DNA of 64,000 nucleotides, taken from contig JBBIKC010000009.1 of assembly GCA_037445635.1 (NCBI GenBank), forward strand, positions 17,560 through 81,559. Reading direction: 5' to 3'. This DNA comes from JBFMCC01 sp037445635 (lineage in GTDB: Bacteria > Chloroflexota > Anaerolineae > Anaerolineales > Villigracilaceae). The notes beneath the pieces are model-generated. The model had not been told where the DNA came from and did no database searches. It saw nothing but the letters and a program-made list of their open reading frames with translations. How positions within the stretch are numbered: the stretch's first letter is position 1; each line of letters begins with the position of its first letter. Positions 51,222 to 58,214 of the stretch are shown here, in pieces. Position numbers and translations under genes: made by a program.

Positions 51222-52106
51222 CTAAGATGCCAGCGCTTCCGCGCCGCCCACAATATCGAGAATATCGCTCGTGATGCTCTGCTGGCGGACCTTGTTGTAC
51301 GCCAGTTGCAGCTGCCCGGCCAGGTCGCGGGCGTTATCGGTCGCGTTGCGCATGGCCACCATGCGCGCCGCGTGTTCGCTGGCCAGCGACTCCAGGATGG
51401 CCTGATAAACCTGCAACGCAGTAAAGCGCGGGATGATCTCATCCAACAGGGCGCGCATATCGGGCTCGTAGATGTATGCCGCGGCCGGGCCGGACTTATG
51501 CTCAAATTCCTCCACGCGCTCACCGCCGCCAATCTCCAGCGGGAGGAGCTTTTTCACCACGACTTCCTGTTTGACCATGTTGACGAAGTCGGTATAGACA
51601 AGATACACCTCGTCCACGGCGCCCTTGAGGAACTCGTCCACAGCCAGACGGCCGATGGCCGACACGTCCACAAAAGAGGGCGCGGCAGGCAGGTTGCTGA
51701 ACTCGGCCACGACCGGTTTGCGCCGGCGCAGGAGCAGGTCGCGGCCCTTCTTGCCGACCGCGACGAATTGCACCGGATTCCTGTAATGATCGAACTGCCG
51801 CGCGGTAAAGCGGATGATGTTGGTGTTATACGCGCCCGCCAGGCCGCGGTCGCCGGTGACGATCACCGCCAGCGTATTCCTGATCTCGGAGCGCGCCGCC
51901 AACAGCGGATGCAGGGTCTGATGCCCCGGCTGTTGCGCCACGTGCTTGAGCACTTGCCAGGCCTTCCCGGCATAGGCGCGCGTGGCCGTCACTGCCTGCA
52001 CTGCCTTGCGCACCTTGCTCGCGCTGACGGCTTCCAGGGCGCGCGTCACCTGGGAGATGTTCTTGATGCTCCGAATGCGGAGCCGCATTTCGCGTGCTGA
52101 AGCCAT
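51222..52106 (-). CDS. atpG: F1-ATPase gamma subunit
   Basis: The 294-residue central rotor shaft. The N-terminal coiled helix 'REMRLRIRSIKNISQVTRALEAVSASKVRKA' is the diagnostic gamma sequence (seen as MASAREMRLRIRSIKNISQV plus the rest), 'VIVTGDRGLAGAYNTN' begins the Rossmann-like domain, and the C-terminal helix 'NATDNARDLAGQLQLAYNKVRQQSIT' is intact. It lies 17 bases upstream of atpD and 68 bases downstream of atpA. Confidence 0.95.
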   Translation of the reverse strand: MASAREMRLRIRSIKNISQVTRALEAVSASKVRKAVQAVTATRAYAGKAWQVLKHVAQQPGHQTLHPLLAARSEIRNTLAVIVTGDRGLAGAYNTNIIRFTARQFDHYRNPVQFVAVGKKGRDLLLRRRKPVVAEFSNLPAAPSFVDVSAIGRLAVDEFLKGAVDEVYLVYTDFVNMVKQEVVVKKLLPLEIGGGERVEEFEHKSGPAAAYIYEPDMRALLDEIIPRFTALQVYQAILESLASEHAARMVAMRNATDNARDLAGQLQLAYNKVRQQSITSDILDIVGGAEALAS

Positions 52107-52174
52107 AGTTTAGTCTGCTAGTCCGATGGTCTGTGGTCGAGGGGCGGTTGCCCTTCTTGCACCTGACACCTTAA

Positions 52175-53839
52175 TTAAGCCTGCCAGGTTAATTTGAAAG
52201 CGTCCAGTGCTCTGACCAGCGCGGCGCGGTTATCATCCGTGATCTGCTTCTTCTCCACGATGTCCCTGCCGATTTCGGGATGGCTAGTCGCCATGTAGCG
52301 GATGAGGTCCAACTCCCATTGCCGCATCTTCTCGACCGGGACCTGGTCGGCATATCCGTTCGTGCCTGCGAACAGGACGATTACCTGATCCTCCAATGAC
52401 ATCGGCTGGTATTGCGGCTGTTTCAGGATTTCCTGCATACGCTGGCCGCGGCCCAACTGGTTCTGGGTGGCCTTGTCCAGGTCCGAGCCGAACTGGGCAA
52501 AGGCTGCCAGTTCGCGGTACGCGGCCATGTCCAGACGCAGGCGCGCCGCCACCTGCTTCATGGCCTTGGTCTGGGCGTCGCCGCCCACGCGCGAGACCGA
52601 GATGCCCACGTTCACCGCCGGGCGGATGCCCGCGTTGAACAGGTTGCCCTCGAGAAAGATCTGACCGTCGGTGATCGAAATCACATTGGTGGGAATGTAT
52701 GCGGAAACGTCGCCGAGCAGGGTTTCGATGATCGGCAGGGCTGTCAACGAACCGCCCGAGCCTTTGACCTTGGCGATCTTGAAACTGTCGGAGTCTTTCA
52801 TCGCCTTGAGCGCCTCTTCCGCCTCATGCCTGGACAAGGGGCCGGTGTACACTTTCCCATTGACCCCATCCTTCTCTTCGGCCACCGCTTCGGAAAAGTC
52901 CTTCCTGACGATTACGTATTTCGTCGCTAGGCGCGCGGCGCGTTCCAGCAAACGCGAGTGGAGATAGAATACGTCGCCGGGATAAGCCTCGCGTCCCGGC
53001 GGGCGGCGCAGTAACAATGAGACCTGGCGATACGCCCACGCGTGTTTCGAGAGGTCATCGTAAATCACCAGCGCGTCGCGCCCGGTCTCCATGAACTCTT
53101 CGCCGATGGCACAACCGGCGTAGGGAGCGATATATTGCAGGGCGGCGGCATCGTCCGCGGAAGCGACTACGACGATGGTGTGTTCCATCGCGCCGTGGCG
53201 CTCAAGGGTGCCGACCGTGCGGGCGATGGCGGCTTTCTTCTGCCCGATCGCCACGTAAATACAGATCAGGTCTTTTCCTTTTTGATTGATGATCGTATCA
53301 ATGGCGAGGGCCGTCTTGCCGGTCTGGCGGTCGCCGATGATGAGTTCGCGCTGGCCGCGCCCAACGGGGATCATCGAGTCGATGGCCTTGATACCGGTCT
53401 GCACCGGGGTATCCACATCCTGGCGATAAACCACACCCGGCGCGATGCGTTCGATGGGGCGGAAACCCGTCGTGGCGATGGGGCCTCTGCCGTCAATGGG
53501 CTGGCCCAGCGCGTCGACCACGCGCCCCACCATCCCGTCCCCGACCGGAACCGAGGCGATGCGTCCCATGGCGCGGGCCGTCATCCCCTCCGTAATTTCG
53601 CTGTAGTCTCCCATCACGATGACGCCGACGCTGTCCTTTTCGAGATTGAACGCAATCCCGATCACGCCGTTCTCGAACTGCACCAGTTCCTGCGATTTGA
53701 CATTGGCGAGTCCTTCCACACGCGCAATGCCGTCACCGGCCTCGATCACAGTGCCGATATCGCTGATGCCAATCTCGGGTTCAAACGCCTCGATTTGCCT
53801 CTGCAGATCGCCGGTGATTTGTTTGAGCAGATCCGTCAT
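52175..53839 (-). CDS. atpA: F1-ATPase alpha subunit with about 40-residue insertion
   Basis: The regulatory alpha subunit, 554 residues against the usual 500-515. Walker A 'GDRQTGKTALAID' (from 169), 'IYVAIGQKKAAIA' and 'GGSLTALPIIETLLGDVSAYIPTNVIS' (in two parts) are standard. The extra length lies between 'LLERAARLATKYVIV' (about 311) and 'SGGSLTALP' (about 361), where E. coli has only about 20 residues. This insertion is charged, with Lys/Glu/Asp clusters. GGAGGCGAC precedes the ATG. It is the first gene of the cluster; atpB, atpE, atpF and atpH are not upstream. Confidence 0.95.
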   Translation of the reverse strand: MTDLLKQITGDLQRQIEAFEPEIGISDIGTVIEAGDGIARVEGLANVKSQELVQFENGVIGIAFNLEKDSVGVIVMGDYSEITEGMTARAMGRIASVPVGDGMVGRVVDALGQPIDGRGPIATTGFRPIERIAPGVVYRQDVDTPVQTGIKAIDSMIPVGRGQRELIIGDRQTGKTALAIDTIINQKGKDLICIYVAIGQKKAAIARTVGTLERHGAMEHTIVVVASADDAAALQYIAPYAGCAIGEEFMETGRDALVIYDDLSKHAWAYRQVSLLLRRPPGREAYPGDVFYLHSRLLERAARLATKYVIVRKDFSEAVAEEKDGVNGKVYTGPLSRHEAEEALKAMKDSDSFKIAKVKGSGGSLTALPIIETLLGDVSAYIPTNVISITDGQIFLEGNLFNAGIRPAVNVGISVSRVGGDAQTKAMKQVAARLRLDMAAYRELAAFAQFGSDLDKATQNQLGRGQRMQEILKQPQYQPMSLEDQVIVLFAGTNGYADQVPVEKMRQWELDLIRYMATSHPEIGRDIVEKKQITDDNRAALVRALDAFKLTWQA

Positions 53840-53912
53840 GTCGCCTCCACGCCGTCACATTTGGGATAATTGCGGGCCAGTCGCTGGCCGCGAAGTTGCT
53901 GGTTACGTACAA

Positions 53913-53975
53913 TTGCCCGGATAAGGCTTTCCTATCCGGGCAAACCAGGGACTTTCACAGGTTTGCAAAGTTCCC
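53913..53975 (-). promoter_or_regulatory. Leader hairpins of the atpA transcript
   Basis: A perfect 11-bp stem (53913-53923 with 53933-53943) and a second imperfect dyad (53948-53955 with 53967-53975) lie in the predicted untranslated leader. They start about 75 bases upstream of atpA. Without a T tract the first is not a standard terminator. Confidence 0.5.
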
Positions 53976-54033
53976 GGGACATGTTCTGGGTCACATGAAT
54001 GTTATTTGTGCCCCGTTGCACTAGGCGACGCCA

Positions 54034-54062
54034 ATGATAACTGAAAGCATAAGGATTGTCTA
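54034..54062 (-). promoter_or_regulatory. Candidate promoter of the atpAGDC-mreB operon
   Basis: On the minus strand TAGACA (54062-54057), a 17-base spacer and TATCAT (54039-54034) form a plausible vegetative promoter. Transcription would start near 54026, giving a leader of about 190 bases. Confidence 0.5.
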
Positions 54063-54106
54063 GTTACTTTTATCGTTGACTCATGTGAGGGCGTCATAAA
54101 AGCAGA

Positions 54107-55972
54107 TCACGGCCTGGGAGGTTGTCCTCCTCCCCCTCCCCCGCCGGGACCAAACCCTCCCGACGCGCCCGCGTAGGTGGTGACACCCGTCAGCGTGACC
54201 GTCGCGACCTGCGAGCCAGGCGAGTAGGCGCCGCCGGAGTAGAGGCCGTCCACGGCTGCGCCGCTCGAACTGCCGCCCGTGTAAACCAGGTACGTTTCAC
54301 CGTTTTGCAGCGCAGGCGAGGAGATCATCACCGATTGGTAGTCCTTGGTTGGCATCAAGGTCAGGATTTCTTGTCCAGTTTGGGAACGGATGTGGAGCAA
54401 GGTTCCAGAAGATTGCACGGTCTCGAAGTTGTACAAGACAGAATACTGCGTGGAATCCGCGCTCGGCGCCTGCGCCATGCCCGAACTGCCCACCGCCACC
54501 AGGAAGCCGCCTGACATCGTAAATGTACCCATATAGTCAACCGGGCCGTTGCCGTTGTCGGTGGGACCGTTAACGATGACCGTGCCGTTGGTCATGGCAA
54601 ACGAACCGTTGGTGTCGAGGCCGTCGCCGCCCGCGTCCACGTAGAGGTAGCCGCCGTTGATGTAGACGAAGGAATTGTCCGCCGCGAACCTGCCCTGTCC
54701 AGGCCGCCCGTTGACCGCCGAACCGTCCGCGCCGCCGCCTGCGTTGATGCCGTCGTCGCTGGCCGTCAGGTGGATCGTCCCGCCGTTGACGGTGATGGTC
54801 GCGCTCTCCATGCCTTCGTAGGATTGTGTCAGGGTGATCTCTCCGCCGTTCACTGTCAGCGCGGTATCGGCGTGCATACCGTCGTCGCCCGATTTCATCA
54901 AAATATTCCCGCCGTCAATCGTGATGTTCGTGTTGCTGTGAAGCGAGTCATCCGCGGAGTTGATGTCGAACGAGCCGCCCAGGAGGAACAGGTCGCTGCC
55001 GGCTTTCAAACCCTTGGCGCTTTCGGCGGGTTTGTTGGGGTTGCCTTCCATGCCGCGCGGCCCCCACACCCCGCCGCCCGTGACGCTATTGTTGACAGCC
55101 CCGCCCCCCGACGTGATGGCAAAGTTCCCGCCGCTGATTTGCAGGCTGGTCGCGGATTGAATTGCGTCGAGTCCCGAAACAATATTCAGCGTGCCGCCTT
55201 CGATCAGGATGTAACCCTTCTCGGCTTCGTCCACATTCGTGGTTTGGATGCCGTCCGCGCCCGCGTTGATCGAAATCACGCCGTCCTTGATCGAGACCGA
55301 GTCCTTGCCTTTGATGCCGTCGTTCGCGGCGTTCACCGTGATCGTGCCGCTGACGATTTTCAGATCGTCCTTGCTGGCGATGCCGTTGTTGTAATTGGCG
55401 GTCACGGTCAACGCGCCGTTACCATTAATCGTCAAGTCGTCATGACTGAAAATCGCCGCGTTCGGCTCGCCGTTCTCATCCAGCGACGCGTAACTCGCGC
55501 CGTCGGTCACCGCGTTCTGCGTCCCACCTGCAAGCGTGAGGATGACCTTCTCGGCGTTGGCCACATAGATCGGCGCGCCCGACGCGTTGGTGATCGTCGC
55601 GCCATTGAGAATCAGCGTGACATTTTCCGCGTCCTGCGTGTCCACGATGATCTGGCCGTTATCGAGGACGCCCTGGATGCTGTAGACTCCCGCCGCCGTG
55701 ACGGTGACGCTCGTCCCGTCCACGTTGACTCCGCTCCCCTCCGCTCGGATCGAATCGCCCTCGAAGCGGATGACTGTCGCCCCAGCCGAGTCCACGCTGA
55801 CGGTTGTGTCGTCCGCGTCGAAGTCGGAGGCGATGGGGGTGGATAGGGCCTGGGTCGGCGCGCCCGCTACGGGGGAGTCGGAGGCGGTGGTCGTTTGGGA
55901 GGACGCGCCCGCGCAGGCGGTCAACGTCACGATGAGGAGGATGGTCAGGATGGATGTCAGAATTTTTTTCAT
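54107..55972 (-). CDS. Beta-helix carbohydrate-binding-type lipoprotein (DUF4353-like)
   Basis: A 621-residue surface lipoprotein: signal 'SILTILLIVTLTAC' with lipidated Cys 20. The body consists of repeated short beta strands with motifs such as 'GNGALTVTANYNNGIASKDD', 'DDSLHSNTNITIDGG', 'GDDGMHADTALTVNGG' and 'SDDGINAGGG', each Asp-Asp-Gly-x-His/Asn turn recurring every 20-25 residues, a parallel beta-helix with probable cation sites. It ends in a Gly/Pro tail. I recognise this as the 'carbohydrate-binding domain-containing' family commonly encoded beside DUF4956 and VTC polyphosphate polymerase genes, exactly the context here. Function is not established. Confidence 0.8.
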   Translation of the reverse strand: MKKILTSILTILLIVTLTACAGASSQTTTASDSPVAGAPTQALSTPIASDFDADDTTVSVDSAGATVIRFEGDSIRAEGSGVNVDGTSVTVTAAGVYSIQGVLDNGQIIVDTQDAENVTLILNGATITNASGAPIYVANAEKVILTLAGGTQNAVTDGASYASLDENGEPNAAIFSHDDLTINGNGALTVTANYNNGIASKDDLKIVSGTITVNAANDGIKGKDSVSIKDGVISINAGADGIQTTNVDEAEKGYILIEGGTLNIVSGLDAIQSATSLQISGGNFAITSGGGAVNNSVTGGGVWGPRGMEGNPNKPAESAKGLKAGSDLFLLGGSFDINSADDSLHSNTNITIDGGNILMKSGDDGMHADTALTVNGGEITLTQSYEGMESATITVNGGTIHLTASDDGINAGGGADGSAVNGRPGQGRFAADNSFVYINGGYLYVDAGGDGLDTNGSFAMTNGTVIVNGPTDNGNGPVDYMGTFTMSGGFLVAVGSSGMAQAPSADSTQYSVLYNFETVQSSGTLLHIRSQTGQEILTLMPTKDYQSVMISSPALQNGETYLVYTGGSSSGAAVDGLYSGGAYSPGSQVATVTLTGVTTYAGASGGFGPGGGGGGGQPPRP

Positions 55973-55984
55973 TTTGGTCTCCAG

Positions 55985-56092
55985 TTAGAAGGTGTAAGCC
56001 AGGACGGGGTAACGTCCGACGGCAATAGTCAGGACGAGGATGCCGACCAGCAAGAGGATGAGGCGAATGTTGCGTTTGAGTGTGAGGGACAT
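55985..56092 (-). CDS. 35-residue single-pass membrane peptide
   Basis: A short frame encodes 35 residues: MSLTLKRNIR, then a hydrophobic segment (LILLLVGILVLTIAVG), then RYPVLAYTF. It has a textbook AAGGAG Shine-Dalgarno five bases before the ATG, and its stop lies 12 bases before the lipoprotein start. The basic N-terminus predicts a cytoplasmic N-terminus and an outward C-terminus. Tight spacing on both sides and the strong ribosome binding site argue for a real gene. I know no family for it. It may be an accessory of the DUF4956/VTC membrane complex. Confidence 0.65.
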   Translation of the reverse strand: MSLTLKRNIRLILLLVGILVLTIAVGRYPVLAYTF

Positions 56093-56102
56093 GGTTGCTC
56101 CT

Positions 56103-56156
56103 TGCCCTCACCCCGTCCCCTCTCCCGCTGGGAGAGAGGTGCAGGGGTGAGGGAGA
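56103..56156. repeat. CTCTCCC/GGGAGAG element
   Basis: CCCTCACCCCGTCCCCTCTCCC is followed by the partial inverse GGGAGAGAGGTGCAGGGGTGAGGG, a single-hairpin member of the family seen at 33590, 42545 and 56853. It lies between the DUF4956 gene and the small peptide gene. Confidence 0.8.
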
Positions 56157-56837
56157 TTAAAGGTCTGTGCCGTTGTAGCCCGCGATGAGCGTGACTTTGT
56201 TATCGCCGTTGAGTTTCTTGATTTCGGCCAGGAAATCTTGCATCTGCGCGGACTTCTTGAGGCCGATGCTGTAGATCAACTCGGTCATCGTGCCGCTTTG
56301 GACGGAATCCACGCTGATGAGTTCCGATGCGTTGGTGTACTTGACGAAGACACGGTCGAAGAGCGAGTCGAAGGGCAGGCCGTTGGGGATTTGCACGCGC
56401 AGGATTTGGGTCGCCATTTCGCGCGCAAACCAGTTGAGGCGCGTCATCAAGAGGACGATGAGACTGATGACGACCGCCGCGACGACGCCCAGCAAATAGA
56501 AGCGCGTGCCGATTGCCATGCCGACTGCCATCGTGAAAAAGATGAAGCCCACGTCGCGCGTCTCTTTGACGGCGTTGCGGAAGCGGATGATGGACAGCGC
56601 GCCGACAAGCGAGAAGGCGCGGGCGATGTTCGAGCCGACGATGAGCATGACGAGCGCGACGATCATGCCGTTCATCACCAGCGTGAAGACGAAACTCTGC
56701 GTGTACGATGTGCCGCGATGCGTGATCTGGTAAATCCAGCCGATGAACGCGCTGAGGGCGAAACTAAGCACAAGGACGAGGGTCACGTCGAGCAGGGTGA
56801 ATTCACTGGTAAGGTCTTGCAGGTTGAAAATATCCAT
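56157..56837 (-). CDS. DUF4956 membrane protein
   Basis: A 226-residue protein starting MDIFNLQDLTSEFTLLDVTL, with about four transmembrane segments in the first 140 residues ('VTLVLVLSFALSAFIGWIYQ', 'FVFTLVMNGMIVALVMLIVG', 'VGFIFFTMAVGMAIG', 'LLGVVAAVVISLIVLLM') and a soluble C-terminal domain. 'SLVGALSIIRFRNAVKETRD' is the DUF4956 hallmark. The family is linked by gene neighbourhood to VTC-domain polyphosphate polymerases and may form the export or anchoring channel. GGAGAACC lies before the ATG at 56837. It lies between the VTC gene and the small peptide gene on the same strand. Confidence 0.88.
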   Translation of the reverse strand: MDIFNLQDLTSEFTLLDVTLVLVLSFALSAFIGWIYQITHRGTSYTQSFVFTLVMNGMIVALVMLIVGSNIARAFSLVGALSIIRFRNAVKETRDVGFIFFTMAVGMAIGTRFYLLGVVAAVVISLIVLLMTRLNWFAREMATQILRVQIPNGLPFDSLFDRVFVKYTNASELISVDSVQSGTMTELIYSIGLKKSAQMQDFLAEIKKLNGDNKVTLIAGYNGTDL

Positions 56838-56852
56838 GAGGGTTCTCCGATT

Positions 56853-56932
56853 CTCCCTCATCCCCAGCCCTTCCCCCGTGGGGGGAAGGGAGTCCCCTCT
56901 CCCTTCGGGAGAGGGGTAGGGTGAGGGTAAGT
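56853..56932. repeat. Double CTTCCCCC / CTCTCCC hairpin element
   Basis: CCCTTCCCCC/GGGGGAAGGG and CCCCTCTCCC/GGGAGAGGGG lie side by side in an outer CCCTCATCCCCAG / GGGTGAGGG frame. The layout is the same as at 42545-42634. It fills the gap between the VTC gene and the DUF4956 gene. Confidence 0.85.
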
Positions 56933-56936
56933 ATTA

Positions 56937-57776
56937 TTACTCTCTACCGATTCCCATCCTCTGCTCCAGCCTGCTGAACACAGAGAGCGACGTGGCCAGC
57001 GCGTCTTCCGCGTTTTCGGCGGGCAGGTTGCGCCAGTGCAGGGAGGGTATGTTCTGCGCGGCTTCGATACTGCGCGAATACTTGCTGACGCGCACCATTT
57101 GCAGGTTGTGGTCGGCAATCAACTCCGTCAGCCAGAAGGGAATATGCTCGTTGACCTTGATCTCCATCACAACCTGGTTGGCGGGAAGCATGGGCAGGTA
57201 CGAGGGCTCCTCGTGCAGGCGCAGTCGGTGTGACTGGAACGCCAGCGAGGTGTCGAAGGTGACGCGCAGGCCGAGGTCATATTCCGAGCCGATGAAGGCC
57301 TGCCGCTCGTAGTGGACGATACTCACAGGGCGCAGGTTATACTGCCAGAGGAAGGCGTAAACCTCCTCCACCACAGCCTGGTCTTCGGGCGCGCACTCGG
57401 GCAGTTGACGGTCATGGCACAGGCGCAGGGCGTCGCCGTAGGTCAGCATGGCGCGGCGTTTCTGCGTGACGCGGTCCACGCGCTGTTTGATCTCCACGAA
57501 GACGGACGTTGCTTCGGTCAGCGGTTCGTTCGAGTCATAGCGGCGGATGCGGAGTTTGCGCCGCACGCGCAGGCCGTATTCCTTCTCCCAGTAACAGCGC
57601 AGGTCGGGAGAGTCGAAGTACAGGCTGGTGAGCGCGTAACGCCCGTCGCTGGCGTGCTGGTCGGGGAGCATGTAGACGCGCAACGCGGACTTGAACTGTT
57701 CAGCCTGCTTCAGGGTGAGGAGGTATTTGAGTTCGAAGCGGTTGAACTTGCGGATGGTTTGACTGGTGGTTGGCAT
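56937..57776 (-). CDS. VTC-domain polyphosphate polymerase-like protein
   Basis: A 279-residue protein with the CYTH/VTC tunnel fold: 'FNRFELKYLLTLKQAEQF', 'YALTSLYFDSPDLRCYWEKE', 'RRKLRIRRYD', 'VFVEIKQRVDRVTQKRR', 'VHYERQAF' and 'VVMEIKVNEHIPFWLTELI' carry the alternating Glu, Lys and Arg residues that line the tunnel and hold metal and phosphate in yeast Vtc4. It is predicted to make or bind polyphosphate from ATP. The soluble catalytic domain probably pairs with the DUF4956 membrane protein encoded next. Start at 57776; the open frame extends upstream without homology. A weak GAGAG is the only ribosome binding site candidate. Confidence 0.85.
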   Translation of the reverse strand: MPTTSQTIRKFNRFELKYLLTLKQAEQFKSALRVYMLPDQHASDGRYALTSLYFDSPDLRCYWEKEYGLRVRRKLRIRRYDSNEPLTEATSVFVEIKQRVDRVTQKRRAMLTYGDALRLCHDRQLPECAPEDQAVVEEVYAFLWQYNLRPVSIVHYERQAFIGSEYDLGLRVTFDTSLAFQSHRLRLHEEPSYLPMLPANQVVMEIKVNEHIPFWLTELIADHNLQMVRVSKYSRSIEAAQNIPSLHWRNLPAENAEDALATSLSVFSRLEQRMGIGRE

Positions 57777-58146
57777 GGTTTCTCTCAGTGCGTTAGATCG
57801 CCCACAGTATAGAAATGACGCGTACACGAGAAACTCAGATTCTGTGAATGAATTGTGTGCTTCGGAAAAATCCTCGCGTCCTTGAAGGGAGCGTAAAGCG
57901 GTACACGGAGTCACGGAGTCTTTTATCTCTATGTCTGCAATGGGCGCGGACTCCAAAGCCTCCAGACTTTGGAAACCCAACGTCAGGAGACGTTGGACGC
58001 CATTTTCGTATTTCGGGGTGGACGGAGTTTATGGATACTCCGTGGTAAGAAATATGTTTTCCAGCAAACTCGTCTACTCACAAAAAAATCTACTTTACCA
58101 ATTCTCAAAGAGCCGAAATTTTAAACTTCCTCCCCCTTCAAAAACC
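57777..58146. other. Divergent intergenic region with a hairpin series
   Basis: No gene is apparent. Three small hairpins follow one another: 57952-57973 (TCCAAAG/CTTTGGA), 57977-57996 (CCAACGTC/GACGTTGG) and 58023-58042 (CGGAGT/ACTCCG). A short ACACGGAGTCACGGAGT tract at about 57902-57919 recalls the ACACGGATT repeat family. The right part is AT-rich. Confidence 0.5.
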
Positions 58147-58174
58147 TTGCCAGATGGCTGTGATGTTTTATACT
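58147..58174 (+). promoter_or_regulatory. Promoter of the ATP-grasp ligase gene
   Basis: TTGCCA (58147-58152), 16 bases and TATACT (58169-58174) lie 40 bases before the ligase start. Confidence 0.55.
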
Positions 58175-58214
58175 GGTTTTGCAAAGGCATTAGACACAAA
58201 GGAGCCAATTCCCC

